From assembly GCA_964450715.1 (NCBI GenBank), contig CAYVFC010000068.1:1-42442 (forward strand): a DNA stretch of 42,442 bases, in the 5' to 3' direction. A program made the position numbers and the translations under genes. Every line of letters begins with the position of its first letter. Positions within the stretch are counted from its first letter, which is position 1. The stretch comes from CAYVFC01 sp964450715. GTDB lineage: Bacteria; Myxococcota_A; Polyangia; Polyangiales; JAFGIB01. Of this stretch, positions 1 through 10,166 are shown piece after piece. The notes beneath the pieces were generated by a model. That model did no database searches. It had not been told where the DNA came from and saw nothing but the letters and a program-made list of their open reading frames with translations.

Positions 1-69
1 TCCGTCATATCAATGGTTTATGAACAATTACGAGTGGTTGCGATGGTCGCGGAAATGAGCTCTTTTGCG

Positions 70-1724
<1,655 letters not shown>

Positions 1725-1739
1725 GCCTCACCTGTTTGC

Positions 1740-2144
1740 CTAGTGGCGTTCCGTCCACCAACGGGCGACTGCTTCAAGGAAGAGCTGGATATGCGGTTCG
1801 ATTGGAATTCGCTCCAACTCGATGCGCCTTGCGCGAGCGTCCACCAAAGGGCGGAGAATCTCATCGCGTTTCGCGTCCAAGCGCGCGAGCTTCGCGTTGA
1901 GCACCGGAAGCTGGGTAGGTGCGTAGGCCCGGAGAAGGTTCGTTTCAATAACCTTCCGATTGTACAGCACTAGGTTCTGCCCCGTTTTTCTTTTCGGTCC
2001 CCGCACCGGCCACGAGTAGGGTGGTGGTTTGGAGAGAGCCACCTGATACCGCGTGCTTTCCGCTTCTACCTCGCGCCGTGCTCGAACAACCGGGCGAACC
2101 TGCGCCAGTACCGAAAAAACGTTATTAGATAAGCTGCGGTCCAC
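1740..2144 (-). CDS. small basic hypothetical protein next to integrase
   Basis: This 134-aa protein has no family I recognise. It is rich in Arg and Leu. The middle and C-terminal parts (LNAKLARLDAKRDE, then VDARARRIELERIP) look helical, probably a short coiled coil, and the end is tryptophan-rich (ARWWTERH). It lies 15 bp upstream of the serine recombinase on the same strand, which suggests one transcript. A role as accessory factor, such as a recombination directionality factor, is only a possibility from position. The start at 2144 is not supported by a clear Shine-Dalgarno sequence, and a later start is possible. Confidence 0.5.
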   Translation of the reverse strand: MDRSLSNNVFSVLAQVRPVVRARREVEAESTRYQVALSKPPPYSWPVRGPKRKTGQNLVLYNRKVIETNLLRAYAPTQLPVLNAKLARLDAKRDEILRPLVDARARRIELERIPIEPHIQLFLEAVARWWTERH

Positions 2145-2637
2145 GACGGTCCTGATGGGTATTCAAGGCGAGGAGAGACCCACCGCCTGTCCTTCTTGCT
2201 CTCCAGATCGTACCGGCCGCCCGAACACTTGAACGCTCGCGGGCGGGTCGAAAACCCAGCCGTGCGCTACGACGCGAAGATGTGAAGGCTTAGGCTCGCG
2301 AGACGTAAAGCGGGTTTGTTTTGAAGGACACCACATTATTGTAATTACTCGACTTTCTGGAGCTTGTTTGAGCGCGGCGACGTGAGGCGTAGTCGAGGGC
2401 TTCGAGTGTAGACGCTCCTCCTGAGCTTCATATTCAGCGCCGCCGGTTGAAGTTGTACAGGCCCGACTACGTCTAGACCCAAATCGGAGTACGTGACTTG
2501 GGGACTACGAAGAGAATCACGCTATTTCAGCCACTTACGCCGTCCACATCCGCCTCTGCCTGGGATACCCTCTGGTTTCCAAACTGCACGCGCCTCCTAT
2601 ATTCGCGCGCGTTCCCGGATCGCGATCGGTGATTTCG
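2145..2637. other. non-coding region between divergent genes
   Basis: About 490 bp with no convincing open frame. It separates the leftward integrase pair from the rightward replication genes, so promoters for both directions should lie here. An AT-rich patch occurs around 2326-2350. I see no clear operator, long repeat or terminator. Confidence 0.5.
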
Positions 2638-3390
2638 ATGACGCCGAACGAGAAACAGTACGACCAGTACCTCAGTCACCTCGCGCACTTCAAGCAGTGG
2701 TATCCCGATAAGAACGCTTCGCTGCTCGCGACTCTCCTCGTCGATTCCGAAGGCTGGGGAAACGTTGGCTATGAGTCCGAACGTCCATCGACCACCCGAG
2801 CGCACGACGATTTCGTGCGCTACTTGAAACGATATTTGAAAAAGCTTCGTCCTCCAAAGGCACCCGAGAAAAACTCATCGCCGGCGAAAAAGAGCCGACA
2901 GGATCGTCGTATTCGTAAAAACCTCAGAGAACACGATTCACAACTGAAAGAATTGAAACAAGCTTACGAACTTGTGCTCGCCAATGCCGAACAGGCTTCA
3001 ATTGTTGCCGAATGCTTCGAAGAATTCAGTCGCCCTGCTAGACACCGTGGCAGCATCGTTATCGCAATCGCGCTTGAGCTTGTGCCGAAGAATACCAAAT
3101 ACGAGATGCACGATAAACTGCGAGGCGCTCTTTCGGGTTTAGAGCCGCGTCCGATCTTCGGGGGCGGCACCGGAAAAGCGGTCGAGGTAGCGGCGAAACG
3201 CGGCCGCGAATACCTCAATGGCAGAGGGCAGGACGCCGGCGAATACGGCTGTCTGCCGGGCCAGCGCAACTTCCAAGGTGGTGACAGAGAGCTTGGGATT
3301 TTACCAACCCTTTTAAAGGTGGCAGATCATGCAAGTCGGATACGCGACCTCGAAGCCCTGTTTTCGAAAAGGAACGCGAAATCCGCGTAA
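2638..3390 (+). CDS. hypothetical protein with charged helical region
   Basis: About 250 aa from the ATG at 2638, where GGTGA lies 6 bp upstream; an in-frame GTG at 2629 is the alternative. I do not recognise a family. The first 80 residues are mixed charged and aromatic (WYPDKNASLLATLL). Residues about 80-125 are strongly charged (Lys/Arg/Glu) and look like a helical linker. The central part IAIALELVPK resembles a structured alpha/beta region. No membrane segment or signal peptide is visible. It is the first rightward gene of the replication side and lies 50 bp before an excisionase-like gene, so a role in element maintenance is possible but unproven. Confidence 0.6.
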   Translation: MTPNEKQYDQYLSHLAHFKQWYPDKNASLLATLLVDSEGWGNVGYESERPSTTRAHDDFVRYLKRYLKKLRPPKAPEKNSSPAKKSRQDRRIRKNLREHDSQLKELKQAYELVLANAEQASIVAECFEEFSRPARHRGSIVIAIALELVPKNTKYEMHDKLRGALSGLEPRPIFGGGTGKAVEVAAKRGREYLNGRGQDAGEYGCLPGQRNFQGGDRELGILPTLLKVADHASRIRDLEALFSKRNAKSA

Positions 3391-3439
3391 GATTTTTGTT
3401 CCTCTACAGTAATGGCCAGCCGATGTATCCATTGTAGAC

Positions 3440-3646
3440 ATGGAACACAGAGCGATAAAACGGTACGCATCGATTCCGACTGTTGCCGATACCCTCGATG
3501 TTTCCGAGGCCACGCTGCGGGAATGGATCCGCCGCGGCGTAGTCGCGAGCATCAAGATTGGTCGTCGGCGGCTAATCGATATTGAAGCCTTGGCTTTACT
3601 CATCGAGAGCAGCCGTAGGCCCGCGAGCGAGCAACCAACTCGCTGA
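3440..3646 (+). CDS. excisionase-like helix-turn-helix protein
   Basis: This 68-aa protein has the winged-helix fold signature of small MerR/excisionase (helix-turn-helix type 17) proteins. VADTLDVSEATLREWIRRGVV forms the helix-turn-helix, and KIGRRRLIDIEAL is the wing that reads DNA. Proteins of this type act as excisionases, or as AlpA-like regulators of integrase and replication genes in satellites and plasmids. It sits between an unknown gene and the primase-helicase. A role in controlling excision or the primase gene fits this position and is inference. No strong ribosome-binding site precedes the ATG. Confidence 0.75.
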   Translation: MEHRAIKRYASIPTVADTLDVSEATLREWIRRGVVASIKIGRRRLIDIEALALLIESSRRPASEQPTR

Positions 3647-3823
3647 ACACCCGTTAAAACTCAACGACGGCCGGTGTTACAGCACCGAGCCGCCGTCTGA
3701 CTCCGCCCACTCAACCGGAATGGAGAGTCGCATGTTGTTTATCACCGTATCGAATCCGCGTCAAACACACAACATAGTTGTCTCGATTAGCAGCGGAGCC
3801 CCTACCAGTCTAGGAGGTGACAC

Positions 3824-6322
3824 ATGCTGATCTGGTCGGGCTGTCACAACGTTGCTCATTCGGCTTTTGTTGACGTCCAAGGTTCCCATCCAGACTTCGA
3901 TGCTTTCGTCAAAGCGGTACTAGACCCCAAGACGTTCAAGCCGGCAGAGAAAAAAGATCAGTTACCTTTGTTCATCCCTGCCGAGTTCGCGCGGGGTAAG
4001 CCGATCCGGCGCTGCAACAACAACGTGCTTACCATTCAGATGGGCGTGCTCGACCTCGATCATGGCTCGGTCGATGAACAACGACTGACCCTGGACATTG
4101 TCAAGAGCTACGGCCACGTCGTGTATACGAGCTTCAGCCATCTACTGAAAGGCGAGTCTAGGTATCGGGCCATCGTAAAATTCTCACGGCCGGTGGACGT
4201 GACCGAGTGGCGACAGTTTTTCCCCCGGATGCTGCTGCACTTCAAAGCCACAAACACAGCTGACAAAAGATGCGCTGATCAATGTCACATGTACTTTACT
4301 CCTGGAGGCGACTACAGTCGGTATACCGCTTTTGGCAACGATGGGCCGCCGGTCAACGTGGACGAAATACTCGCCTTGTCATTGCCCGAAGGCATGGTCG
4401 AAAAACCCATCGAGGACTACGACGACATCCTGCCCGAGGACCAGCGCGGCACTATCGGAGACGGCCTGCGCGAGGTGTGGGAAGCCAAGCTCGTCAACCT
4501 GATAGACGAGATCGAGAACCGCCCCTACCCGGGCAGCATCTACGACCTGAAGGCGCATCGGGTCTTCGGGCTGGCGCGCGGGGTTCCTCACATCATGTCG
4601 GCCGAGAGGCTGCGCAACTGCATCGTGATTGCGCTAGACCGCCGCTACCGAACGGCCCAGACCGAAGAAGACGCCGAGATGGTCCCGGTCTACCGGGAAA
4701 AATCCATCCAGCAGGTGGCGAAGGCCATCGCCGACGGCATGAATCGCCCCTGGTGGCCGCCAAAGAGCAACGAGATCATCTCCCGGCCGCTGACCGAACT
4801 GGGACTGGCCGAGCGCCTGGTCGATCAGCACGGCCAAAATATCCGCTGGGAACCGAACTGGAAGAGCTGGCTGGGCTGGAACGGAAGCTACTGGAGCCTG
4901 GAAGCCGGCCTCGAAGTCGTGCGCAATAAACTGGAAGCCACAATACGCTCAATCCCGCTAGAAACTCACGCACTTTCTGCCGACTATCTCGAAGCAAAGA
5001 AACACTACATGGCAGTGGCCGACGACGAAAACGTCTCCGATAACGTACGAACCGACGCCGAGATGAAATACGAGCGATTGAAAAAACAGATGGAAGGAAT
5101 AAACAAGTTTGCCTTGAAGTGCGAGACGGGATCGAAGTTTTCAAACGGGGTGACGTTGGCCACGCACAAGCCCGAGGTGTTGAGTGACTACCGGGCTTTT
5201 GACCGCGAGCCCTGGCTGGTCAACTTCAAGAACGGCACGTTGGACCTACGCACCGGAGACTTCGGGCCGCACAAGCGCGAGCACTACCTCACCCGCACCG
5301 TGCCTTACAACTACGACCCGGATGCGAAGTGTCCTCGCTTCGACGCCTTCCTGCGTGACTTCATGCAGGAGAACGAGCGCATGATAACCTTCCTGTGGCG
5401 CGTGATGGGTTACACCGCGTGCGGAGTGACCGACGAGCAGAAGATATTTGTACTGCACGGCGAAGGAGCCAATGGTAAAAGCACTCTGCTAGATGTGCTG
5501 GTGGAAATCTTCGGAGAGGGTAACAACGGTTACGGGATAGCCGCCAATAGCGAGAACTTGCTGTCCACCCGCAACAGCAGTAAGCACGAAACCTGGCGCA
5601 TGACTCTGGCCGGCGCAAGGATCGTCAGCTGCCAGGAAGTGGACGAGGGGCGCTCGTTCGCCGAGTCCCTGCTCAAGGAGCTGACCGGCTCGGACAGGAT
5701 AGCCGGCCGCAAGCTCTACCAGAACGAATGGTCCTATCGCCCCCAGTTCACGATGTGGCTCGCGGTCAACCACCTGCCCCACGTGCGCGGAACCGATGAA
5801 GGCATCTGGCGGCGTTTGTGTGTCATTGAGTGCCCGGCCAACTTCCGCGACAAACCCGACCGAGACATGCCGCGCCGGCTGCTGCTCGATGCCCCCGGCA
5901 TCTGGGCGCGCATCGCGCGCGAGGCCCGAGCCTGGGTCAAAGAACGTCTGGTGCTCCCACGTGAAGTGGTCGTAGCGAACCAGGTATACCGGCGCGAGCA
6001 GGACCCGCTAGCGGACTTCATCGAGAAGTACTTCGTGCTCGGGGACGACTTCTGCACGGAGAAGAAGGAAGCCTGGTCCGCCTATGAAGACTACGTCAGC
6101 GAGCGCCGTGAGCGTACCTTCCATCAATCGAAAAGATTTCACCAAGCGATGAAGAAAAGGTTCGCGTTCGGCGGGGGTAAAGGCCCATTAAAGAACTTCC
6201 GGGTGTATAAGGGGCTGCGACTGAAGACTCTGCAGGAAAGGATCGCGTCGTCACCTCGTGCAGTGTTGCAGCGTGCGTCTGCAGAACGGGAACAGGAGAT
6301 GAAGGACAGGAAGCCGAACTGA
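3824..6322 (+). CDS. P4/D5-type primase-helicase
   Basis: This 832-aa protein matches the phage/plasmid primase family of satellite P4 and poxvirus D5: an N-terminal primase-like part, then a D5_N region and a superfamily 3 helicase. The likely primase acidic pair is D77/D79 (GVLDLDHG). The D5_N part spans about residues 330-520. The helicase Walker A motif is GEGANGKS at 546-553, followed by the family's EGNNGYG stretch. Near 605-650 lie SCQEVDEGRSF and LKELTGSD, typical helicase motifs. The start is well supported by AGGAGGT about 7 bp before the ATG. Such proteins start and drive replication from a linked origin. The tandem repeats and inverted repeat just after its stop codon are the obvious origin candidate. 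The C-terminal 80 residues are basic. Confidence 0.93.
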   Translation: MLIWSGCHNVAHSAFVDVQGSHPDFDAFVKAVLDPKTFKPAEKKDQLPLFIPAEFARGKPIRRCNNNVLTIQMGVLDLDHGSVDEQRLTLDIVKSYGHVVYTSFSHLLKGESRYRAIVKFSRPVDVTEWRQFFPRMLLHFKATNTADKRCADQCHMYFTPGGDYSRYTAFGNDGPPVNVDEILALSLPEGMVEKPIEDYDDILPEDQRGTIGDGLREVWEAKLVNLIDEIENRPYPGSIYDLKAHRVFGLARGVPHIMSAERLRNCIVIALDRRYRTAQTEEDAEMVPVYREKSIQQVAKAIADGMNRPWWPPKSNEIISRPLTELGLAERLVDQHGQNIRWEPNWKSWLGWNGSYWSLEAGLEVVRNKLEATIRSIPLETHALSADYLEAKKHYMAVADDENVSDNVRTDAEMKYERLKKQMEGINKFALKCETGSKFSNGVTLATHKPEVLSDYRAFDREPWLVNFKNGTLDLRTGDFGPHKREHYLTRTVPYNYDPDAKCPRFDAFLRDFMQENERMITFLWRVMGYTACGVTDEQKIFVLHGEGANGKSTLLDVLVEIFGEGNNGYGIAANSENLLSTRNSSKHETWRMTLAGARIVSCQEVDEGRSFAESLLKELTGSDRIAGRKLYQNEWSYRPQFTMWLAVNHLPHVRGTDEGIWRRLCVIECPANFRDKPDRDMPRRLLLDAPGIWARIAREARAWVKERLVLPREVVVANQVYRREQDPLADFIEKYFVLGDDFCTEKKEAWSAYEDYVSERRERTFHQSKRFHQAMKKRFAFGGGKGPLKNFRVYKGLRLKTLQERIASSPRAVLQRASAEREQEMKDRKPN

Positions 6323-6326
6323 TGGC

Positions 6327-6359
6327 GCGGCAGGTTCGCGGCGGGTTCGCGGCAGGTTC
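6327..6359 (+). repeat. three tandem 11-bp repeats (candidate iterons)
   Basis: GCGGCAGGTTC, GCGGCGGGTTC and GCGGCAGGTTC follow each other without a gap, starting 5 bp after the primase stop codon. One helical turn per unit is typical of protein-binding iterons. Binding by the primase-helicase or a partner is inferred from position. Confidence 0.75.
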
Positions 6360-6397
6360 GCTATCGACGATAGTCTAGTAGATACATGGAGATAGAT

Positions 6398-6524
6398 GCA
6401 TTGCGGCATTTGCGGCAGGTATTTTTCGAATCTCCTTCTATTCACAGCCGTTTTTGCGCTTTGTATGAAGAATACAATCCCATATGCAAGTTCTTAATAT
6501 GCCTGCCGCAAATGCCGCAAATGC
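6398..6524. repeat. long inverted repeat with AT-rich loop (candidate origin)
   Basis: The arm at 6398-6419 (GCATTGCGGCATTTGCGGCAG, then G) recurs inverted at 6502-6524 with one extra base. The arms enclose about 80 bp that are clearly AT-richer than the surroundings. Each arm is itself built from TGCGGCA units, giving at least four copies of this 7-mer, which also occurs in part in the 11-bp repeats just upstream. Duplicated binding sites around an AT-rich core next to a primase-helicase gene is the layout expected of a P4-like replication origin. Confidence 0.6.
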
Positions 6525-6916
6525 CGCAGGCCGCGAAACCGTTGGGGATTCCCGCGACGAAAACTGCCGCGGCGCTACCGCGAAGTTGCCGCGACTAGCT
6601 GTAGGCACCGGACGCCTATGCACCGTTCTCGTCCACGAAGAACCATGCCCTGCCTCAGGCGAGCACCTGCCTTAAAAAATCAGGGACCGCGCGGCTGACA
6701 CCCGGCCGGAGGCGGTCCGCTAGACCTCCGAAATTCCCGTCCGGGTCTTTTCTGCTATGCCGGAAAAATGAAAGCCCAATGCCAGGAAATAGTGTTAAAT
6801 ATCATACACTTACACTTTGTAGCCCCTATGCCGAAAACGCTCTCTTTCCAGCACGGGCCTTCCGCCGGCCTCTGTGAATTTTGAAGTTTGATCGCACCCG
6901 GACCGTCCCCCTCCGC
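6525..6916. other. non-coding region with one hairpin
   Basis: About 390 bp with no convincing gene. GGACCGC (6684-6690) pairs with GCGGTCC (6712-6718), and a T-rich stretch follows after about 25 bp. It could end the primase transcript, but the U tract is too far for a standard terminator. An AT-rich patch at 6795-6820 may hold the promoter of the next gene. Confidence 0.4.
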
Positions 6917-7561
6917 ATGCCCACGCCGCCGCGTTCCCGCCTCTCCGCCCGCCCACTCACCCAGGCAGAGTTGCTCGGCCACTTCAAGGACGCCGAAACC
7001 TTGATGGACCGGGCGTTGAACCTGGAGGACGAGGCGATCGTTGACCTGCAAACCCGGAACCCGACGGGTCGCCCGGACGAGTGGAGGCTTTCCGTGGCCT
7101 GCGGGCCGTTGCTCGGCAGCAACTCCGTCGTGTTTGGTGCCCAGTTCACGCTCTCGCTTCTTGTCGATTGTGATGAAATCTGCAGCTACGGCGACATCGA
7201 CTACGAGCCGGTGTTTGAACAGCAGTGCGAGATCCACCTGTTCGATCGCGACTGGCGCACGATAACGTGCGCGTTCGCGGCATGGCTTCTGCGAGTCGGT
7301 TGGATCATCAAGGACGGTGAGCTGACCACCACCGAGGCCATAGAATGCGATTTCTCGATCGTCCCCGAAGGCAACCTTCTCTGCACTCAAAAGGTCCGCA
7401 CGCGCGGCACACCGCCGATAGAGCCGCCGCACTGGCAGCGGGCGAACGAGCTGCGGAAGGCGTGGCAAGACCGGCAACCCGCGGAACTCTCGGAGCAGGA
7501 AGCGCGGGAAGCGTGGAAACAGTGGGAAAAGAGTTGCCCAGACGAGGAGCCGTGGTTCTAG
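6917..7561 (+). CDS. hypothetical protein of the mobile element
   Basis: About 214 aa from the ATG at 6917; a TTG at 6881 would add 12 residues. I do not recognise a family. The sequence has a mixed alpha/beta composition with a run of hydrophobic strands (SNSVVFGAQFTLSLLVDCDEI), and WRTITCAFAAWLLRVGWIIKDG looks like one buried helix rather than a membrane anchor. The C-terminus is charged and tryptophan-rich. There is no signal peptide or metal motif. It converges with the leftward HTH gene, with stop codons 30 bp apart. Confidence 0.55.
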   Translation: MPTPPRSRLSARPLTQAELLGHFKDAETLMDRALNLEDEAIVDLQTRNPTGRPDEWRLSVACGPLLGSNSVVFGAQFTLSLLVDCDEICSYGDIDYEPVFEQQCEIHLFDRDWRTITCAFAAWLLRVGWIIKDGELTTTEAIECDFSIVPEGNLLCTQKVRTRGTPPIEPPHWQRANELRKAWQDRQPAELSEQEAREAWKQWEKSCPDEEPWF

Positions 7562-7591
7562 CGGGGGAACCGCCGAGGCCGCGCCGGCTGG

Positions 7592-8446
7592 TCAGCCGTC
7601 CGACTTCTTGGCCTTCGCGGCCCGCCCGCGCTCCTGCAGATCGGCCATGATTTCCTTGGCATAACACTCTCCGCAGAGCCGGTTCACCAGCACTTCTCCC
7701 TCCAGCAGCCCCTGCCACTCGCGGTTCGCCGTTACCCGATGCCACTTGCCACACCGGGGGCACGGCCACTGGAGCCGCTCCAGTTCATCCGCGGCGGCGA
7801 TGTACCTTTGCCCGACACGCCGAAGCTCTTCGGCTGTCGATACAGGGCCGAACAACTCCTGCAGCTCGCGGACCATGGCGACGAGGCTGTTCAGACGCTC
7901 TACAAGTCCGTCGATCGAGGAGTCCGACCCGAATGCTTTCCACCCCGCCAGGTAAAACTCTAAGAGCGTTCTTACTCTGCCAACGAGTTCCTCGGGCGTA
8001 CCGACGGGTCCGATCATCCGACGCAGTTCCACGAGGCTGTCCCCATGAACCGCGAGATGTTCGGGTCGCCTTAGCCAGGCCGCGTGCAACTGATCGACGA
8101 CGTCTGGGTGAAGCTCGTGCTCAATCACGATATCCTCGAAACTGCTGCCGCCCCTGAGAGCCGCAAACACCAGGGACGCGACTTGCCCCGGCGTCATCCC
8201 CGTGGAAGCCGTAGCGGCGGGCTCGGCTTCCTCTGTCTGTTTTTTCGCGGCGACTTCCTCGACCTCGGCGCGGTCATACCAGACTCGGTTCTTCTCCTCG
8301 TCGAAGATCGGATGAAGCTCTCCGGCGTCGTCCATCCGCTGGACCGAACGGCGCGAAGTCCCGAGCCGCAGAGCGACTTCTTTTCTGCTCATCCGGTCGT
8401 CGTTGCCGGTGTCCGGCTCTTCGTTGGTTTTCCGCACTGCATCCAT
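7592..8446 (-). CDS. HTH DNA-binding protein with C-terminal zinc motif
   Basis: This 284-aa protein starts at the ATG at 8446, which has AGGAG 8 bp upstream. The open frame extends further but without support. Residues about 18-65 form a MerR/excisionase-like helix-turn-helix (RKEVALRLGTSRRSVQRM), then a wing (NRVWYDRAEVEEV). The middle is helical. The C-terminal third carries CPRCGKW and CGEC pairs, a probable four-cysteine zinc knuckle. It is likely a sequence-specific regulator or replication initiator. The array of 11-bp-spaced repeats at 8459-8612 lies directly in front of its start codon, so autoregulation or origin binding is a natural hypothesis. The exact family is unknown to me. 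Confidence 0.75.
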   Translation of the reverse strand: MDAVRKTNEEPDTGNDDRMSRKEVALRLGTSRRSVQRMDDAGELHPIFDEEKNRVWYDRAEVEEVAAKKQTEEAEPAATASTGMTPGQVASLVFAALRGGSSFEDIVIEHELHPDVVDQLHAAWLRRPEHLAVHGDSLVELRRMIGPVGTPEELVGRVRTLLEFYLAGWKAFGSDSSIDGLVERLNSLVAMVRELQELFGPVSTAEELRRVGQRYIAAADELERLQWPCPRCGKWHRVTANREWQGLLEGEVLVNRLCGECYAKEIMADLQERGRAAKAKKSDG

Positions 8447-8458
8447 ACCCGTTCTCCT

Positions 8459-8612
8459 ATGGCGAAGTGATGGCGCTCGGCGTGGCGAGGCCTGGGCGCA
8501 GCCTGGGCGCGGCCTGGGCACAGCTATGGCAGGCCGTGGCGAGGCCGTGGCGAAGCGGTGGCGACCCTGTGGCAGAACCGGGGCAACCCCCTGTGGCGCG
8601 GCCCGGTGGCGC
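8459..8612. repeat. array of ~14 helically phased short direct repeats
   Basis: On the plus strand, the 5-mer NTGGC (or TGGGC/GGGGC) starts at 8459, 8470, 8482, 8493, 8504, 8515, 8526, 8536, 8547, 8558, 8569, 8580, 8593 and 8606. Intervals are 11, 12, 11, 11, 11, 11, 10, 11, 11, 11, 11, 13 and 13. Several units share a longer form (GTGGCGAGGCC, GTGGCGAAGCG, GTGGCGACCCT). The consensus G-Y-GGC-R-R-G-N-N-C also fits the 11-bp repeats behind the primase. The array sits in the leader of the HTH gene. It is likely a cooperative binding site. Confidence 0.75.
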
Positions 8613-8632
8613 GGCTTGCCACCGGGAATTCC

Positions 8633-8650
8633 GGTACCCCATGGGGTGCC
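8633..8650. promoter_or_regulatory. 18-bp palindrome upstream of the repeat array
   Basis: GGTACCCCATGGGGTGCC is a near-perfect palindrome (one mismatch) between the acidic-protein gene and the repeat array. A dimeric regulator could bind here. No -10/-35 pair is clear nearby. Confidence 0.35.
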
Positions 8651-8739
8651 CTATAAGAGGCCCCTAGTGGCCGCCAACCGGCGCGCCATCGAACACCGCG
8701 TCGAGGCGCGCCGTGGCGACCCGCGATCACCATCCCGGT

Positions 8740-9258
8740 CTACTCGTCCCTCGGCCGCGGCGAGCACGAGCACTCGGCCCTGGCCTGGACCCCCGGGGAG
8801 GGCCGCTCCTCCTCGTCCTCCTCGTCCTCGGGCTCGTCTTCGGGCTCGTCCTCGGGCTCCTGGGGCTCCTGGGCCTGCAGTCCTTCCCGCCGGACGCGGT
8901 CGGCCCGCTCCCGGCTGGCCCTGCGCACACGGGACTCCTCTTCCTCCTCGTCCGGCTCGTCCTGAGGCTTCTGGGGGGCCTGGGACCTGGGCCTGGTCCG
9001 CCTGCCGCGGACGGCAGGTTCCCGGCCGGTTCCGTGCAGGGCCTCGGGCTCATCCTCGTCGCCGCCCGGGTCGCCCTCTTCAGCAGCGTCCATGTCGCCA
9101 CTCAAGTGCTCTTCCCGGGACTGCTGTTCGTTCTCTTTCTCTTGGAACTCGTCTTCCTCGGCCGCGGTTCCGCAAGGCGGGCAGGGCTCGTATTCCTCGC
9201 AGATCGTCCGCCGAACAAGCTGTCCACGCATGTACTTTTCAGAGCTTCTATTCATCAC
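8740..9258 (-). CDS. highly acidic low-complexity protein
   Basis: This 172-aa protein starts at 9258 with GAGGTGAT a few bases upstream. Residues about 20-30 hold a CEEYEPCPPCG motif that may bind a metal. The rest is dominated by Glu, Asp, Pro and Arg, with repeats such as EPEDEPEDEPEDEEDEEE near the C-terminus. It is probably disordered and could mimic DNA by charge, but no known anti-restriction family is recognisable. The opposite strand is also open over the whole length because of the codon bias. The leftward frame is preferred for its ribosome-binding site and same-strand neighbours. Confidence 0.55.
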   Translation of the reverse strand: MMNRSSEKYMRGQLVRRTICEEYEPCPPCGTAAEEDEFQEKENEQQSREEHLSGDMDAAEEGDPGGDEDEPEALHGTGREPAVRGRRTRPRSQAPQKPQDEPDEEEEESRVRRASRERADRVRREGLQAQEPQEPEDEPEDEPEDEEDEEERPSPGVQARAECSCSPRPRDE

Positions 9259-9346
9259 ATCACCTCGTCGGTTTGAAGATGATAGAAGTCTGAAACCTAC
9301 CTAGGCCATCGAGCAAGGCATACCCGAGAGTAATCGAATAATACCC

Positions 9347-9361
9347 GTGACATCACGTCAC
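9347..9361. promoter_or_regulatory. GTGAC-N5-GTCAC inverted repeat
   Basis: A 5-bp-arm inverted repeat (GTGACATCACGTCAC) lies between the coiled-coil gene and the acidic-protein gene. It could be an operator for the latter, but short palindromes are common, so support is weak. Confidence 0.25.
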
Positions 9362-9370
9362 AGAACGGCG

Positions 9371-9775
9371 CTATTCTTCCCCGACTTCCTTCAGCTCTGC
9401 TGGGTCCAGGAGTTCGTAGCCGTCTTGAACGACTACCCTCACATTCGAACTTTTCGGGCGGCACAGCGGAAGGCCGTTCTCTTCGCGAAACCGCTTTTGC
9501 TGCGTTCGAAGCTCTTCATTGACGGCCTTAACCCTTTTCTTCATCTCGTATCGTCCTCTGCGAACTCGATGTGCGATGGCGTTGAAATCGATTCCGATAC
9601 AACTCGCTCGCCGGACGATCCTATTCATCTCGTTCTTGGCCTCTTCAAGCGCCTGCTCGCATTCACGAACCATCTTGGCGCGTTCTTCGACGTCCATGAG
9701 CAGTTCTTTGTGGTGCGGACGGTGGTGCGGCATACCTTCTTTTCTACTGCGGAAACTCGATACTGAAAAGCCCAT
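9371..9775 (-). CDS. small coiled-coil hypothetical protein
   Basis: About 134 aa from the ATG at 9775, chosen because GGGGAAG lies just upstream. The frame stays open to 9817 and starts at 9733 or 9694 are also possible. The central 70 residues (from MDVEERAKMV on) are rich in Glu, Lys, Arg and Leu with heptad-like spacing, and look like one long coiled coil with a short hydrophobic break (SCIGIDFNAIAHR). No family is recognised. It is probably the first gene of a leftward group with the acidic and HTH proteins. Confidence 0.55.
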   Translation of the reverse strand: MGFSVSSFRSRKEGMPHHRPHHKELLMDVEERAKMVRECEQALEEAKNEMNRIVRRASCIGIDFNAIAHRVRRGRYEMKKRVKAVNEELRTQQKRFREENGLPLCRPKSSNVRVVVQDGYELLDPAELKEVGEE

Positions 9776-10166
9776 GCCGCTTCCCCGATCGATCGATCGC
9801 CCTTTTCTCCCCGCCATACGATCGTCTGCGACACCTCGGATTCCATGCCCGCCTTATTCCCCATCGACCTCGCCAAGCCTCTCAAGCAGGCCGACTTCGA
9901 CGACCTCGACACCTTTTACCGATTGGTACGACCCCGCCTTTAGCCATAGCAGGCCCACGGAGTTCTTTTCTCGCCCCCCTAGCGACTGCGCTGGGAGCCG
10001 TGACCAGGAAGCCAGTCCCGCCCCGCCGCGAAACGGCTGCCTTTTTCCACTTGTGTCGCCCGTTGCGACTCCTTCCGACTCTTGTCGGCTCAACTTGGCT
10101 GTTCTCCCGCGTTGGAAGCCGTGTTACACCATAGATCTCGCGGACCTTATCCCGCATAGGAGCGAA
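9776..10166. other. divergent promoter region before the hsd operon
   Basis: About 390 bp between the leftward coiled-coil gene and the rightward restriction operon. A tiny open frame of 32 codons (9845-9943) reads plausibly but lacks a ribosome-binding site. CCGAC-TCTT-GTCGG (10075-10088) is a small inverted repeat about 80 bp before the first hsd-operon gene and could be an operator for its HTH product. No clear sigma-70 promoter was found. Confidence 0.4.

Noticed and set aside
8403..9293. Long plus-strand frames opposite the HTH-gene leader and the acidic gene
   Set aside because: They cross the phased repeat array and have Pro/Arg/Gly- or Leu/Val-rich composition typical of antisense to biased codons; the leftward frames have ribosome-binding sites.
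9519..10166. Upstream extension of the first hsd-operon gene
   Set aside because: The extension is antisense to the coiled-coil gene and not protein-like; a good start with TAGGAG exists at 10167.
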